A stretch of 64,000 nucleotides of DNA, from NCBI GenBank assembly GCA_028286245.1, contig JAQBRY010000002.1:268779-332778 (forward strand), written 5' to 3'. The notes below the pieces were generated by a model, which saw only the letters and a program-made list of their open reading frames with translations, was not told where the DNA came from and searched no databases. The translations under genes and the position numbers were made by a program. Below, one piece after another: positions 16,708 to 24,531 of this stretch (the first letter of the stretch is position 1; each line of letters opens with the position of its first letter). This DNA is from Candidatus Saccharimonadota bacterium. GTDB taxonomy: Bacteria > Patescibacteriota > Saccharimonadia > Saccharimonadales > UBA4665.

Positions 16708-17247
16708 CTACTTAGTTAGATCTACTACAAAATTATGTTGGCCTAAAGCATTAGGGGCTAGGCCTAGGTTCTCAAAACTTTTTATGAGTTCAAAGCTGTG
16801 GGTGAATTCATCATTAAGAGTAGCGATTTCTACAGGAGGAACTGCTTCAATGAGCGCTGCAACTTCGCCCAAAGCCGCAGCCCGATAGAGCATTTTTTCG
16901 GCAAATGGAAGCTCAGCGGTAGACTGCGTAACAGTAAAGGATGCATAGGGATTTTTGTGCATAGGGTTAGTCGTATTCACCCAGTTAATAGTGGCAACGT
17001 CGCTCACCACGATTCCCCAAGCTGGCGTGTATTTGTACCCCTGTTTGATACTCTCACGCCGCGAGTCCATACCAGCTTCCGCCCTTGTCATAAGTGCTAA
17101 GCAGGCCTGGGCGCAGCGTTCCAGCCTCTTAACGGGAGGTATCAAATAGCATAATGCCACGTCCAGGCCCGGCAGCAATTCGGATGTCTGCGTTATAACC
17201 GTTGGGTGGCGACGGATTTCCTGCATACTAAGTTTTGGCAGTGGCAT
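16708..17247 (-). CDS. Hypothetical soluble protein
   Basis: This 179-aa protein has no recognised family, no signal peptide and no membrane helix. It contains a Cys pair in RCAQACLALM (about residues 42-51) and an alternating helix/strand pattern. AAGGAG lies about nine bases before the ATG. It is divergent from the merR-like gene, and the 113-base gap between them holds the merR-like promoter. Confidence 0.6.
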   Translation of the reverse strand: MPLPKLSMQEIRRHPTVITQTSELLPGLDVALCYLIPPVKRLERCAQACLALMTRAEAGMDSRRESIKQGYKYTPAWGIVVSDVATINWVNTTNPMHKNPYASFTVTQSTAELPFAEKMLYRAAALGEVAALIEAVPPVEIATLNDEFTHSFELIKSFENLGLAPNALGQHNFVVDLTK

Positions 17248-17324
17248 CGGCAGTACTCCTTGTAATTTTACAATAGTTTAACATTTTAGCTACCTTTCGT
17301 CAACGACTACTGTAAGATAACCCG

Positions 17325-17354
17325 TTGACTTAAAGTACTTTAAGTTCCTAGACT
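17325..17354 (+). promoter_or_regulatory. merR-like promoter with palindromic operator in the spacer
   Basis: -35 TTGACT (17325-17330) and -10 TAGACT (17349-17354) are separated by 18 bases. The perfect palindrome ACTTAAAGTACTTTAAGT (17328-17345) fills the spacer. Placing the operator between -35 and -10 of a stretched promoter is the hallmark of MerR regulation. The ATG follows the -10 box after exactly six bases. Confidence 0.8.
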
Positions 17355-17360
17355 AGAGGT

Positions 17361-17825
17361 ATGAGTACTCAGATGGATACCAAACAAGACTATTCGATTA
17401 TGGAAGCCGCTAAGTTAAGCGGCCTTCCCGAAAGCACGCTGCGCTACTACGAAGCGATAGGTATTATCGACCCTATTAGTAGAGATGTCAGCAGCAAGCA
17501 CCGAGTATACAGCGAGGATGACATCAATGGCATTGTTTCCATCGCGTGCCTTAGTGCAACCGGTATGTCTATTGGCGATATGCGCACCTATCTTGGTAAT
17601 CGCAGTCAGGGTGCTCAAGCAGCGGGCGAGCAAATAGCGCTGCTCCAAACTCAACAGCAACGTTTGGCAGACGAGTCGCGCTATATGGAGCTTCGGCAAC
17701 GATACGTCGAAACCAAAATTGCGTATTGGCGCGCAGTTGCTGCCGGTAACAAAGCTGGGGCAGCAGCCATAAGCGCCCGCGCGCAAATTATCGCTAGAGA
17801 ATTAAAGATACCTATCGAAAAATAG
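17361..17825 (+). CDS. MerR family transcriptional regulator
   Basis: This 154-aa protein has an N-terminal winged helix with YSIMEAAKLSGLPESTLRYYE (the MerR HTH and Arg-Tyr-Tyr-Glu signature, residues 11-31), a wing around HRVYSEDD, and a C-terminal coiled coil. There is no cysteine pattern for metal sensing, so an organic or aldehyde ligand is more likely. The following alcohol dehydrogenase and cupin genes, 28 bases downstream and co-directional, are the probable targets. The mRNA should be leaderless. Confidence 0.93.
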   Translation: MSTQMDTKQDYSIMEAAKLSGLPESTLRYYEAIGIIDPISRDVSSKHRVYSEDDINGIVSIACLSATGMSIGDMRTYLGNRSQGAQAAGEQIALLQTQQQRLADESRYMELRQRYVETKIAYWRAVAAGNKAGAAAISARAQIIARELKIPIEK

Positions 17826-17853
17826 TTTTTATAGGTTTTAATGGGAGGTTTTT

Positions 17854-18903
17854 ATGAAAACAGTTAACGCACGTGCAGTTTTTGGGCTCAATGAGCCGTT
17901 TAAGGCAACGACTATTGAGCGCCGCGACGTCGGTCCAAAGGACGTCCTGATAGAAATTAAGTATGCTGGTATTTGCCACTCGGACATTCACCATGCCCGC
18001 GGTGAATGGCAGGAAGAAACGTACCCGCTAGTACCCGGCCATGAAATTGCCGGTATTGTAGCCGAGGTAGGCTCCGACGTTACCAAACATAAAGTTGGTG
18101 ACCGCGTGGGTGTAGGCTGCATGGTTAATTCATGCGGCGAGTGTGAAAACTGCCTAAAAGGCGAAGAGCAATACTGCCTTAACGGCATGACCGGGACCTA
18201 CGCCGGCGTCGACAAATACGGCGACGGTTCGCGTACGCTGGGTGGTTACTCCACGCACATTGTGGTGACCGAAGATTTTGTACTTAAGATTCCCGAAGGC
18301 ATCGAGCTTGATGCCGCTGCACCACTGCTCTGCGCTGGAATTACAACCTATTCTCCATTACGTCACTGGGAAGCTGGCGAAGGCAAAAAAGTTGCCGTCA
18401 TCGGCCTTGGTGGGCTTGGCCACATGGCCGTTAAGCTGGCCCACGCCATGGGCGCTGAAGTCACCGTGCTATCCCGGTCACTCGACAAAAAGGAAGACGG
18501 CCTTAAGCTCGGCGCCGATCACTACTACGCTACCGAGGACGAAGCAACATTTAAGACGCTCGCCAAGAATTTTGACCTCATCATTAACACCGTAAGTGCC
18601 AAAGTAGATGTGGATAGCTTTTTGTCACTTTTAAAGCTAAATGGAGCCCTCGTTAATGTGGGCGCACCGCCCGAGCCGCTGTCGCTGAATGTATTTAACT
18701 TACTTGGAAACCGCCGTACTTTTGCCGGTTCGATGATCGGCGGCATTCCCCAAACCCAGGAAATGTTGGACTTCTGTGCCGAGCACAATCTAGGTGCAGA
18801 AATCGAAGTTATTTCTGCCGACGAAATCGACGAAGCGTACGAACGAGTAGTAGCTTCCGACGTGCGTTACCGGTTTGTAATTGATATTGCGACAATGGCC
18901 TAA
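17854..18903 (+). CDS. NAD(P)-dependent zinc alcohol dehydrogenase (YahK/CAD type)
   Basis: This 349-aa enzyme has the catalytic zinc motifs [14 protein letters not shown] and GHEIAGIV, structural zinc cysteines around [15 protein letters not shown], and the cofactor loop [13 protein letters not shown]. These match the YahK/cinnamyl-alcohol dehydrogenase group, which reduces aldehydes with NADPH. GGGAGG is placed five bases before the ATG. It sits between the MerR regulator and a cupin gene in one probable operon, which suggests aldehyde detoxification. Confidence 0.94.
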   Translation: MKTVNARAVFGLNEPFKATTIERRDVGPKDVLIEIKYAGICHSDIHHARGEWQEETYPLVPGHEIAGIVAEVGSDVTKHKVGDRVGVGCMVNSCGECENCLKGEEQYCLNGMTGTYAGVDKYGDGSRTLGGYSTHIVVTEDFVLKIPEGIELDAAAPLLCAGITTYSPLRHWEAGEGKKVAVIGLGGLGHMAVKLAHAMGAEVTVLSRSLDKKEDGLKLGADHYYATEDEATFKTLAKNFDLIINTVSAKVDVDSFLSLLKLNGALVNVGAPPEPLSLNVFNLLGNRRTFAGSMIGGIPQTQEMLDFCAEHNLGAEIEVISADEIDEAYERVVASDVRYRFVIDIATMA

Positions 18904-18904
18904 C

Positions 18905-19309
18905 ATGCGAATACTACCTGCTAGCACTACCGCAAAAGGACCCGCAGAAATGTTTACCGGTGACGTCTATATGAATGTTATCGCCAAGGGCGATGAGCCG
19001 TCGCGCGTTCGGGTTAACATAGTGCGCTTTACACCCGGTGCACGCACCGCCTGGCACAAGCACGCCGTTGGCCAAACGCTCCACGTCACAGACGGCGTGG
19101 GCCTTGTGCAGCCCCGTGGTGGTGACGTCCAGGTAATCCGGCCAGGCGATACTATTTACACGCCTGCCGACGAGTGGCATTGGCACGGCGCAGCGCCCGA
19201 CAACTTCATGGCGCACCTAGCTATTTGGGAAGCGCCCGCGCCCGATACCATCCCAGAAAGCGAGTGGGGCGAGCACGTTACCGACGCCGAGTACAATGCG
19301 CACGCTTAG
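18905..19309 (+). CDS. Cupin domain protein
   Basis: This 134-aa single-domain cupin has both metal motifs: [14 protein letters not shown] (first His cluster) and DEWHWHGA (second). The conserved Gly-rich turns are in place. The start at 18905 lies right after the stop of the alcohol dehydrogenase gene; the frame also opens eight codons earlier inside that gene. Related proteins bind Fe2+ or Mn2+ and act as dioxygenases, isomerases or carbonyl-handling proteins. Operon context with an aldehyde reductase is suggestive only. Confidence 0.87.
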   Translation: MRILPASTTAKGPAEMFTGDVYMNVIAKGDEPSRVRVNIVRFTPGARTAWHKHAVGQTLHVTDGVGLVQPRGGDVQVIRPGDTIYTPADEWHWHGAAPDNFMAHLAIWEAPAPDTIPESEWGEHVTDAEYNAHA

Positions 19310-19316
19310 AGTGTAA

Positions 19317-19793
19317 TTACTCGACGCGGCGGGCAAAAAACTCCTGAGTTTCGCGCATAAATATTTCAGCAGTTTTTGGGCCTACGCCGTACAGCATTTG
19401 CAGCCGCTTAGAGAACTCATCTTCGTCCAGGGAATTCTCACACATTAGCATCAGTGAACCGTCGTAGTCACGTATGAGTTGCTCCGTGCAGATATGCAGC
19501 GCGCGAGCGGTTGTTTCGTCGTAACGGGTGTATTTTCCTTCGTCAAGAAGCCTCACTAAAGCACGGTTGGGAGTTTGTAAAATTGCCCATGGCGTGTCTA
19601 ACTTGCGGGCAATGAATAGCTTCCAGGTTTGGGCAGCAACGCTCGATTGAATAGGTTTACCAAATAGGTACGACAGCAAAAACCAGCGGAACATATCGTC
19701 ATCGCCAGACAGCACGTCGAGCCCAAAATCTGCAGCGTGGTGAATCGGCTTTGGCTTTACATGTCGCTTTCCTGGTTTTTTATAATCTGCCAT
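19317..19793 (-). CDS. Helix-hairpin-helix DNA glycosylase-like protein
   Basis: This 158-aa protein has a central helix-hairpin-helix motif near the C-terminus, LYGVGPKTAEIFMRET (about residues 134-149), and an upstream helical core as in HhH-GPD enzymes. It is shorter than EndoIII (about 210 aa) and I cannot identify the catalytic Lys/Asp pair with certainty, so the reaction is unproven. TATGAT lies eight bases before the ATG. It is divergent from the arsR-like operon. Confidence 0.65.
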   Translation of the reverse strand: MADYKKPGKRHVKPKPIHHAADFGLDVLSGDDDMFRWFLLSYLFGKPIQSSVAAQTWKLFIARKLDTPWAILQTPNRALVRLLDEGKYTRYDETTARALHICTEQLIRDYDGSLMLMCENSLDEDEFSKRLQMLYGVGPKTAEIFMRETQEFFARRVE

Positions 19794-19815
19794 ACAACTT
19801 AATCATACCAAATCT

Positions 19816-19854
19816 GTATATTCCTTGACAGGAATATACGCGTCGAGTTATATT
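19816..19854 (+). promoter_or_regulatory. arsR-like promoter and operator
   Basis: The -35 box TTGACA (19825-19830) forms the loop of a perfect inverted repeat, GTATATTCC (19816-19824) and GGAATATAC (19831-19839). The -10 box TATATT (19849-19854) follows after 18 bases. A repressor bound to the repeat would block the -35 region, as expected for ArsR autorepression. Confidence 0.85.
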
Positions 19855-19860
19855 AGGAGT

Positions 19861-20166
19861 ATGGATGCAACGATATTCAACGCACTGGCTGAGCCGTCTC
19901 GACTAAAAATAGTCGAGTTGCTGCGCGTACAGCCTCGTTCAGTCAATGAGGTTGCCCTGCTATTAAAGCTCCGGCAACCGCAGGTTTCTAAGCATCTGCA
20001 CACCTTAGCCGAGGCTGGTCTTGTAACAGTACAACCGATTGCCCAGCAGCGGATTTACATGCTACAGCCGGAGCCTTTTGTGCGGTTAGAAGATTGGGCT
20101 AATTCATTCCAGCACTATTGGGACCAACAACTAGATAGTTTAGAGAATCATTTAAAGAAAGGATAA
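19861..20166 (+). CDS. ArsR family transcriptional repressor
   Basis: This 101-aa winged helix has LAEPSRLKIVELL, then the HTH LLLKLRQPQVSKHLHTLAEAGLV (about residues 29-51) and a wing ending at IAQQRIYML. It lacks the CxC metal motif, so it belongs to the metal-independent branch often paired with AHSA1 proteins. The start at 19861 is six bases after the -10 box; the AGGAG that directly abuts the ATG is too close to work as a ribosome binding site. The AHSA1-type gene follows four bases after the stop. Confidence 0.92.
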   Translation: MDATIFNALAEPSRLKIVELLRVQPRSVNEVALLLKLRQPQVSKHLHTLAEAGLVTVQPIAQQRIYMLQPEPFVRLEDWANSFQHYWDQQLDSLENHLKKG

Positions 20167-20170
20167 AAAT

Positions 20171-20623
20171 ATGAGCGAGTATCCACCATTACAAATCAGC
20201 CGGACATTCGCGGCACCGCGGCAAGCCGTTTGGGATGCCTGGACACAGCCGGAACAATTTAAACAGTGGTACATGCCCGCACCGTACAGTGTGCCCGCCT
20301 GCGAATTCGACGTCCGTCCGGGCGGCCAACTGCACATTGACACCCAAGCTCCCGACGGCAGTATCATGTCCGTAACGGGAGAGTTTAAAGTAGTAGAGGA
20401 GCCATCTAAATTAGTAACGACCAACTCACTGCACGACACTGACGGCAATGCACTATTTGAAGTCCAACACACACTCGAACTGGTAGAAATCGACGGCGGC
20501 ACCACCCTAAACATAACTTCCGAAGTGCTCTCAGCCGGCCCGAACGCCGAACAATTCTTGAGCGGCATGGAACCGGGCCTCAACCAAGCCCTGGACCAGC
20601 TGGCTACACTCGTTACCAGCTAA
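20171..20623 (+). CDS. SRPBCC (AHSA1-like) domain protein
   Basis: This 150-aa protein has the START/Bet v1-like cavity fold of AHSA1 homologues: RTFAAPRQAVWDAWTQPEQF at the N-terminus, a W-Y-P strand pair, and a terminal helix SGMEPGLNQALDQL. Such proteins bind hydrophobic ligands. AAAGGA precedes the ATG, and the gene is the second in the ArsR operon, a very common pairing in bacteria. Confidence 0.92.
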   Translation: MSEYPPLQISRTFAAPRQAVWDAWTQPEQFKQWYMPAPYSVPACEFDVRPGGQLHIDTQAPDGSIMSVTGEFKVVEEPSKLVTTNSLHDTDGNALFEVQHTLELVEIDGGTTLNITSEVLSAGPNAEQFLSGMEPGLNQALDQLATLVTS

Positions 20624-20671
20624 GAAAGTGTCTGTTCAACTACCAAAGCATGAGCCACACGCACACCGTTA

Positions 20672-21247
20672 TTAGCTTTTACTGGTCTTTGCGATCTTTT
20701 CTATTTGCTGCTTAAGCTCGGGAACAGATGTGTAGACTATGCCGTGTATGCCTAGCTTTACTGCGGCGTCTGTATGCTTAGGGTTATCGTCGGTAAATAT
20801 ACACTCCTGCGGTTGTACGTTTAGTTTTTGCATGATGTGCTCAAAAACTGCCGGCTCGGGTTTTATCAGGCCGACCTCACTCGATATCACTATTTCATCA
20901 AAGTATTTTTCCAAATCATACTTAGCCAATTCGTTTCGTAAATACTCCGATGAAGAGTTAGATAGGAGCGCTAACTTGTACTTACCGCGCAGCGTACTTA
21001 TATAGTCTACGAGTGGCTCATTCAGCACATTATCTGCTTCTAATTCTTTTTCGATTTGCTCAACTGTTTCGCCCGAGGCATCAGCTATAGCTTTGAAGAA
21101 CTCTTTGTCGGAATAATCACCCCTGTCATGTTTTTCACTAGCAGCCAGAAATGCGTCTTCGCGTTCGTAGCCATGCTGTTTAAGCCATCTGTTGTAGCCA
21201 TCCGTGCGGATCACGTCAAAGAAATCAAATATTACGGCTCGTATCAT
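20672..21247 (-). CDS. HAD superfamily hydrolase (YihX-like)
   Basis: This 191-aa enzyme has motif I IFDFFDVI with the nucleophile Asp8, motif II LLSNSS (about residues 96-101), the motif III Lys in GLIKPEP, and motif IV FTDDNPKH with the acidic pair. The second Asp of motif I is replaced, as in the YihX/epoxide-hydrolase-like branch. It is likely a small-molecule phosphatase. TAAAAT lies exactly six bases before the ATG. Confidence 0.9.
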   Translation of the reverse strand: MIRAVIFDFFDVIRTDGYNRWLKQHGYEREDAFLAASEKHDRGDYSDKEFFKAIADASGETVEQIEKELEADNVLNEPLVDYISTLRGKYKLALLSNSSSEYLRNELAKYDLEKYFDEIVISSEVGLIKPEPAVFEHIMQKLNVQPQECIFTDDNPKHTDAAVKLGIHGIVYTSVPELKQQIEKIAKTSKS

Positions 21248-21330
21248 GTGTACATTTTAGCCTACAGAGGTCGGTAGACCAAATAGGACGTTGCATCAGA
21301 TTAAACAAGCCTATTTACAGACGGAGGTAA

Positions 21331-21711
21331 TTACTGCGCTTCTGAGTTTCCTTGTATATAGTCTCGAAAAAGTCGAATTGTCTCATTTCTGTTGTCGTTG
21401 AGCCCGGCATTATCTAGAAAGGTGCTATAGGCAGCAACGACCCGCTCATTACTCCAATGCTCTTTAAAAGTAACGACTTCGCCTACAGTACAGGATCCAG
21501 GGAAACCACTCATAGTTTCACTGCCGTCAGCCGTAGTACCTATGGCAGCAACCGCCAAGCCGTCACCCTCCCGCCATGTAACAACACCATCAAAGTCCTC
21601 ACGGACATCCGTGTCATTAATTTGTTTACGTACCACAACTACGTCCCCGACCCTTGGATTAACCTGTCCTTCGACTTCGGGCGAAGGAATATTTGGGACT
21701 CGATCTGTCAT
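21331..21711 (-). CDS. Hypothetical protein with beta-rich N-terminus
   Basis: I do not recognise this 126-aa protein. Residues 15-75 look like a small beta barrel (VGDVVVVRKQI, DGVVTWREGDGLAVAAIG), and the C-terminal 45 residues are helical. The start at 21711 is set by TATAAT exactly six bases upstream. It lies just outside the leftmost island repeat. Confidence 0.6.
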   Translation of the reverse strand: MTDRVPNIPSPEVEGQVNPRVGDVVVVRKQINDTDVREDFDGVVTWREGDGLAVAAIGTTADGSETMSGFPGSCTVGEVVTFKEHWSNERVVAAYSTFLDNAGLNDNRNETIRLFRDYIQGNSEAQ

Positions 21712-21740
21712 AAATACATTATACAAGATTAGTACTTAGT

Positions 21741-21807
21741 GAACAGCGCAAGGTAGGGCAGTGTGTTAATCTGTGCGCCGAGCTGGGCTCGGACTTATTG
21801 AGACTAC
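21741..21807. repeat. Island repeat D (partial; lacks tRNA part)
   Basis: GTTAATCTGTGCGCCGAGCT (21765-21784) is identical over 20 bases to 30221-30240 in repeat C. CAGCGCA just before it (21744-21750) and GACTAC after it also match the other copies. The 17-base tRNA-derived core is missing. It marks the probable left limit of the island downstream of the initiator tRNA. Confidence 0.65.
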
Positions 21808-22311
21808 TTATTGAGCTTGGGATAAAATTGCGTCGGCAATTTCAGCAGCTGTGCCATTCGCGCTGATTGGTATTCCACCATCTTCAACAAAAAGCTTCTG
21901 TTTTATCTCGTGGTTAGTGAGGATACGGTCAATCACTCCGGGTAGGTGATGTGACTGATGTTCGTGAGTCTCAAGTCTTGTTCGTAGCGTTTTAGCATCA
22001 ACTATGAGCACAAATACTTTATCAAAAAGGTCATAGAGATCAGCCTGATTTGAGACAACACCTCCAACAAAGACAGTATCATTAGTTGCTAGCAGATTTT
22101 TTAGCGCCTGCTCTTGCCAATTCCAGGCATATTTTGTCCAATCAACTCCCCCTTCTGGCCAGTCGATGACTTCACCTGTTTGCCTGTCTTGGAGCCTTGT
22201 TACATCTGGCAAATCATCGGTATTGAATGCCGTATAGCCCTGCTCCTGCAGAAACTTAATAAGAGTCGTTTTACCCGATCCTTGCCTGCCTGTTATAAGA
22301 TACTTTCCCAT
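21808..22311 (-). CDS. P-loop nucleotide kinase-like protein (AAA_18 type)
   Basis: This 167-aa protein opens with a Walker A loop ITGRQGSGKTT (residues 6-16). A FNTDDLPD segment reminiscent of adenylate/shikimate kinases and an adenine-binding strand FVLIVDAKTLRTRL follow. The substrate cannot be told. TATGAT stands exactly six bases before the ATG at 22311. It is the only recognisable gene besides a hypothetical one in the module between repeats D and A. Confidence 0.8.
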   Translation of the reverse strand: MGKYLITGRQGSGKTTLIKFLQEQGYTAFNTDDLPDVTRLQDRQTGEVIDWPEGGVDWTKYAWNWQEQALKNLLATNDTVFVGGVVSNQADLYDLFDKVFVLIVDAKTLRTRLETHEHQSHHLPGVIDRILTNHEIKQKLFVEDGGIPISANGTAAEIADAILSQAQ

Positions 22312-22387
22312 CAACACATCATACCAAATCGATTCAAAAGCCGGACAGAACTAATGAATTGATAGGGTTGTGACGGCTAACAAAATA

Positions 22388-22909
22388 TCAACCTCGTAAT
22401 GCATTAGTGTTATCCATAGCTCCTGCCTCGGTAGTGCTATTAATCACGCTCTCGAACCAGGTCATAACTACTCCCTCAACAGCCTCGCGTTTGTCATCAG
22501 GGAGCATGCCAAGCCGTACAAAACCCTCACCTACAGGCTCAACAATAGCACTGGCTCTCGATATGTAGCCTATGAGTTGTGCGTAAGCATCAGCATACTT
22601 TGGGTGGGCATCAGGGTGAGCTTGCTCATACGCATCGAAAGCCAAAGCCTCTACTAGGTCGTGTTCTACCCCCATTTCCCCCTTAGAGCCGAGTAACTGA
22701 TCCCTAAATAGACCGCTGGTTAGCGCAAAGCTGGGCGTAGACGGCCAATAATTTAGAGGCCCTGAAGGGGACATGGTGGGGGTAAAGTTGTCCCCTATAA
22801 CTTGAATGTATCCATTAGGGTCAAAGCTATCTTGGCTCAATATATCAGTAGCAAAGGGGGATATAGGATCAATGGTAGGAGATTTACCTCGGCTGATAGC
22901 GGGCATCAT
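22388..22909 (-). CDS. Hypothetical protein
   Basis: I do not recognise this 173-aa soluble protein. The first 60 residues are Pro/Ser/Thr-rich and the remainder is helical with a central GVEHDLVEALAFDAYEQAHP segment. The promoter fixes the start: -35 TTGACA, 17-base spacer, -10 TACTAT, then seven bases to the ATG at 22909. A longer frame opening 24 codons upstream runs through that promoter and is unlikely to be used. Confidence 0.6.
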   Translation of the reverse strand: MMPAISRGKSPTIDPISPFATDILSQDSFDPNGYIQVIGDNFTPTMSPSGPLNYWPSTPSFALTSGLFRDQLLGSKGEMGVEHDLVEALAFDAYEQAHPDAHPKYADAYAQLIGYISRASAIVEPVGEGFVRLGMLPDDKREAVEGVVMTWFESVINSTTEAGAMDNTNALRG

Positions 22910-22916
22910 ATGATGT

Positions 22917-22945
22917 ATAGTAGCATAAGTAATATAGTTTGTCAA
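22917..22945 (-). promoter_or_regulatory. Promoter of the 22388-22909 gene
   Basis: On the minus strand, consensus -35 TTGACA (22940-22945) and -10 TACTAT (22917-22922) are separated by 17 bases, with the ATG seven bases further on. The arrangement predicts a leaderless or one-base-leader mRNA. Confidence 0.85.
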
Positions 22946-22991
22946 TGCTATCCTTGCGGTTCCTGTATAAAGAATAGACAAATATATAGAT

Positions 22992-23020
22992 AAAAAACCT
23001 CTGTTTTAAACATAGAGGTT
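22992..23020 (-). terminator. Intrinsic terminator after repeat A
   Basis: Read on the minus strand, AACCTCT and AGAGGTT pair around an 11-base loop and are followed directly by TTTT. It would stop transcripts from the NYN/hydrolase operon after they pass repeat A. Confidence 0.8.
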
Positions 23021-23031
23021 ATAGTGCTTAT

Positions 23032-23129
23032 GGTTGCGGGACCAGGACAGCGCACGCTAATCTAGCCGCCCGCTGCGCTGGGGGCTGTGACTAACGACCG
23101 AACCGTTCGTATAGCCCTTATCCAGAACC
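23032..23129 (-). repeat. Island repeat A with 3' end of initiator tRNA
   Basis: Bases 23032-23048 are identical to the last 17 bases of the initiator tRNA gene (T-arm 3' half, acceptor strand, first two C of CCA), in the same orientation. The following 80 bases match repeat C with mismatches, including ACAGCGCAC, CTAATCT, GACTAACGACCGAAC, GTTCGTATAGCCC and CAGAACC. It does not encode a tRNA because the 5' half is missing. It looks like an attachment-site remnant. Confidence 0.8.
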
Positions 23130-23157
23130 AAAACTAGAACCTATCATTACTGATTTC

Positions 23158-23805
23158 TTAAGGTAGCTGCGATTGCGCAAAAGTAGAAATGATATCTCGG
23201 TCAGATAAGAAGTGAGCGACAAAACCTCCGGAATGACCAAATACTAAGGAGTGATGTTCCTCTACACCTTCTATACCCATACATTCAAGCGGGACTACTA
23301 AATCGGTAAGCTGGCTTAAAACGAGTAGCCTCATTTTTTCATCATCGGATAAGCTCGGTATGACTTCTTTTTCGGCATACATGACGCTGTCATAAAAACT
23401 TCGCGAGGGCCTGGGCGTATCTAGATGAGCCCGGTGATGCATAGAATTTCTATTGTTATAGTTACCGGCCCGCAGACGTCCATGCGCTATCACAGCACAC
23501 ACATTTTTGGTTTTGAGTTGACTGAACGCATTAAGAGCTAAGCTTCCGCCTGCACTAGAACCAATAATGGCCACACCGCCAAAATCATGCAACATTGTAT
23601 TCACCATTTGGTGTACAGCCTGGAGCTTATCTTCAAAGCTTTTTCCGTCATACCAGTTGATATGAGCATAGTGGATATCCAAACTTTTTCGTTTCCACCA
23701 CCAATGAACTATTTTATCTTTGAGAGTGGTAGTACCATCTCCCAGACCATTAATATATAAGAACCCGATCTCTTGTTTAGCTCTTGTCTGTTTTCGAGTC
23801 ATCAT
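23158..23805 (-). CDS. Alpha/beta hydrolase-like protein
   Basis: This 215-aa protein has a nucleophile elbow IIGSSAGGSLAL (about residues 82-93) and late candidates for the acid (LTDLVVPLE) and His (FGHSGGFVAH). An oxyanion-type GLGDG loop lies near residue 20. The closest type is a small lipase or esterase fold. Its start lies 29 bases inside the end of the upstream NYN-domain gene, so translation is coupled. The pairing with a NYN nuclease inside a genomic island is unusual. Confidence 0.75.
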   Translation of the reverse strand: MMTRKQTRAKQEIGFLYINGLGDGTTTLKDKIVHWWWKRKSLDIHYAHINWYDGKSFEDKLQAVHQMVNTMLHDFGGVAIIGSSAGGSLALNAFSQLKTKNVCAVIAHGRLRAGNYNNRNSMHHRAHLDTPRPSRSFYDSVMYAEKEVIPSLSDDEKMRLLVLSQLTDLVVPLECMGIEGVEEHHSLVFGHSGGFVAHFLSDRDIISTFAQSQLP

Positions 23806-24433
23806 TATCAACTAATTTAAGCTGCAGCTGGTTAGCATCATTAAAAGCATCTACTATTTCAGAGTCACGGATGATTTGAGTTTCACTAGCAGCTATAGAA
23901 AGTGCATTTGTTAATTTATCGCTAAAACCTACGTATACTACTTGCGTACCGTTTTCTTTAGCAGTAGTGATTGCTGGTAATAAATCAGTATCTGAGCTAA
24001 CTAAAATAATACGGTCAACCTCCCCCTTAAGCGAATCCACGACCGCATCTACAGCTAGTTTTACGTCTACACCTTTCTCCTGAAAGTGAAGACCTTGAGC
24101 ACCACACACTTTACATTTGTCTCCGTCACGGACTTTAAGTTTCCCTGAATCAATAAAAGCTATACTCTGCTTCGCCAGGCTGTTCTTAAGCCGTCGCTGA
24201 GAATCAATCATGACCCTCGACTTTTCTTCGATTTCCGGCGTATGCTTATGCTTCTTCAACTTAGTGCCGTAGTATCGGATTTCAACTCCCTCTTCTTTCA
24301 AAAGAGTTTCAAATAACTTACGCAGAGATATAGTGTGAAGTTCTTGTTTTTCAGCAATCAAGCCTGCCTCAATCAGCACATCAGCTGCTTTATAGAGAAA
24401 GTTCTGTCCATCTATATACACTACGGTCTTCAT
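23777..24433 (-). CDS. NYN domain (LabA/PIN-like) ribonuclease-like protein
   Basis: This 218-aa protein has the acidic metal-binding residues of NYN/DUF88 proteins: VVYIDGQNF (Asp8), KGVDVKLAVD (Asp123, Asp129) and LVSSDTDLLPAI (Asp148, Asp150). A Cys pair C107-x2-C110 suggests a half zinc finger. NYN proteins are RNA-cutting nucleases of the PIN fold. TATAAT lies nine bases before the ATG. The coupled downstream gene is an alpha/beta hydrolase. Confidence 0.88.
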   Translation of the reverse strand: MKTVVYIDGQNFLYKAADVLIEAGLIAEKQELHTISLRKLFETLLKEEGVEIRYYGTKLKKHKHTPEIEEKSRVMIDSQRRLKNSLAKQSIAFIDSGKLKVRDGDKCKVCGAQGLHFQEKGVDVKLAVDAVVDSLKGEVDRIILVSSDTDLLPAITTAKENGTQVVYVGFSDKLTNALSIAASETQIIRDSEIVDAFNDANQLQLKLVDNDDSKTDKS

Positions 24434-24451
24434 CGTCACCTCATTATAAAC

Positions 24452-24487
24452 TAAAGAACCTCGCCGGGTTTAAAAACCAAGGCGAGG
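24452..24487 (-). terminator. Probable terminator upstream of the NYN operon
   Basis: On the minus strand CCTCGCC and GGCGAGG pair around a 15-base loop and are followed by TTCTTT. It would end transcription coming from the 24717-25004 gene just before the NYN promoter. Confidence 0.6.
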
Positions 24488-24513
24488 CGCTGTACCCTTA
24501 ATACTACACTACT

Positions 24514-24531
24514 ATTGACATCACTGTCAAT
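24514..24531. promoter_or_regulatory. Perfect inverted repeat ATTGACA-N4-TGTCAAT
   Basis: The two seven-base arms are exact inverse copies and each holds a -35-like TTGACA on one strand. It lies in the 277-base gap between the NYN gene and the 24717-25004 gene and could be an operator. The remaining gap holds a longer imperfect hairpin at about 24672-24705 (TACTCTACC-type arms) and no gene I can support. Confidence 0.4.

Noticed and set aside
23032-23129. Repeat A as a tRNA or tmRNA gene
   Set aside because: Only the 3' acceptor and half T-arm are present; there is no matching 5' acceptor strand, anticodon arm or tmRNA tag frame.
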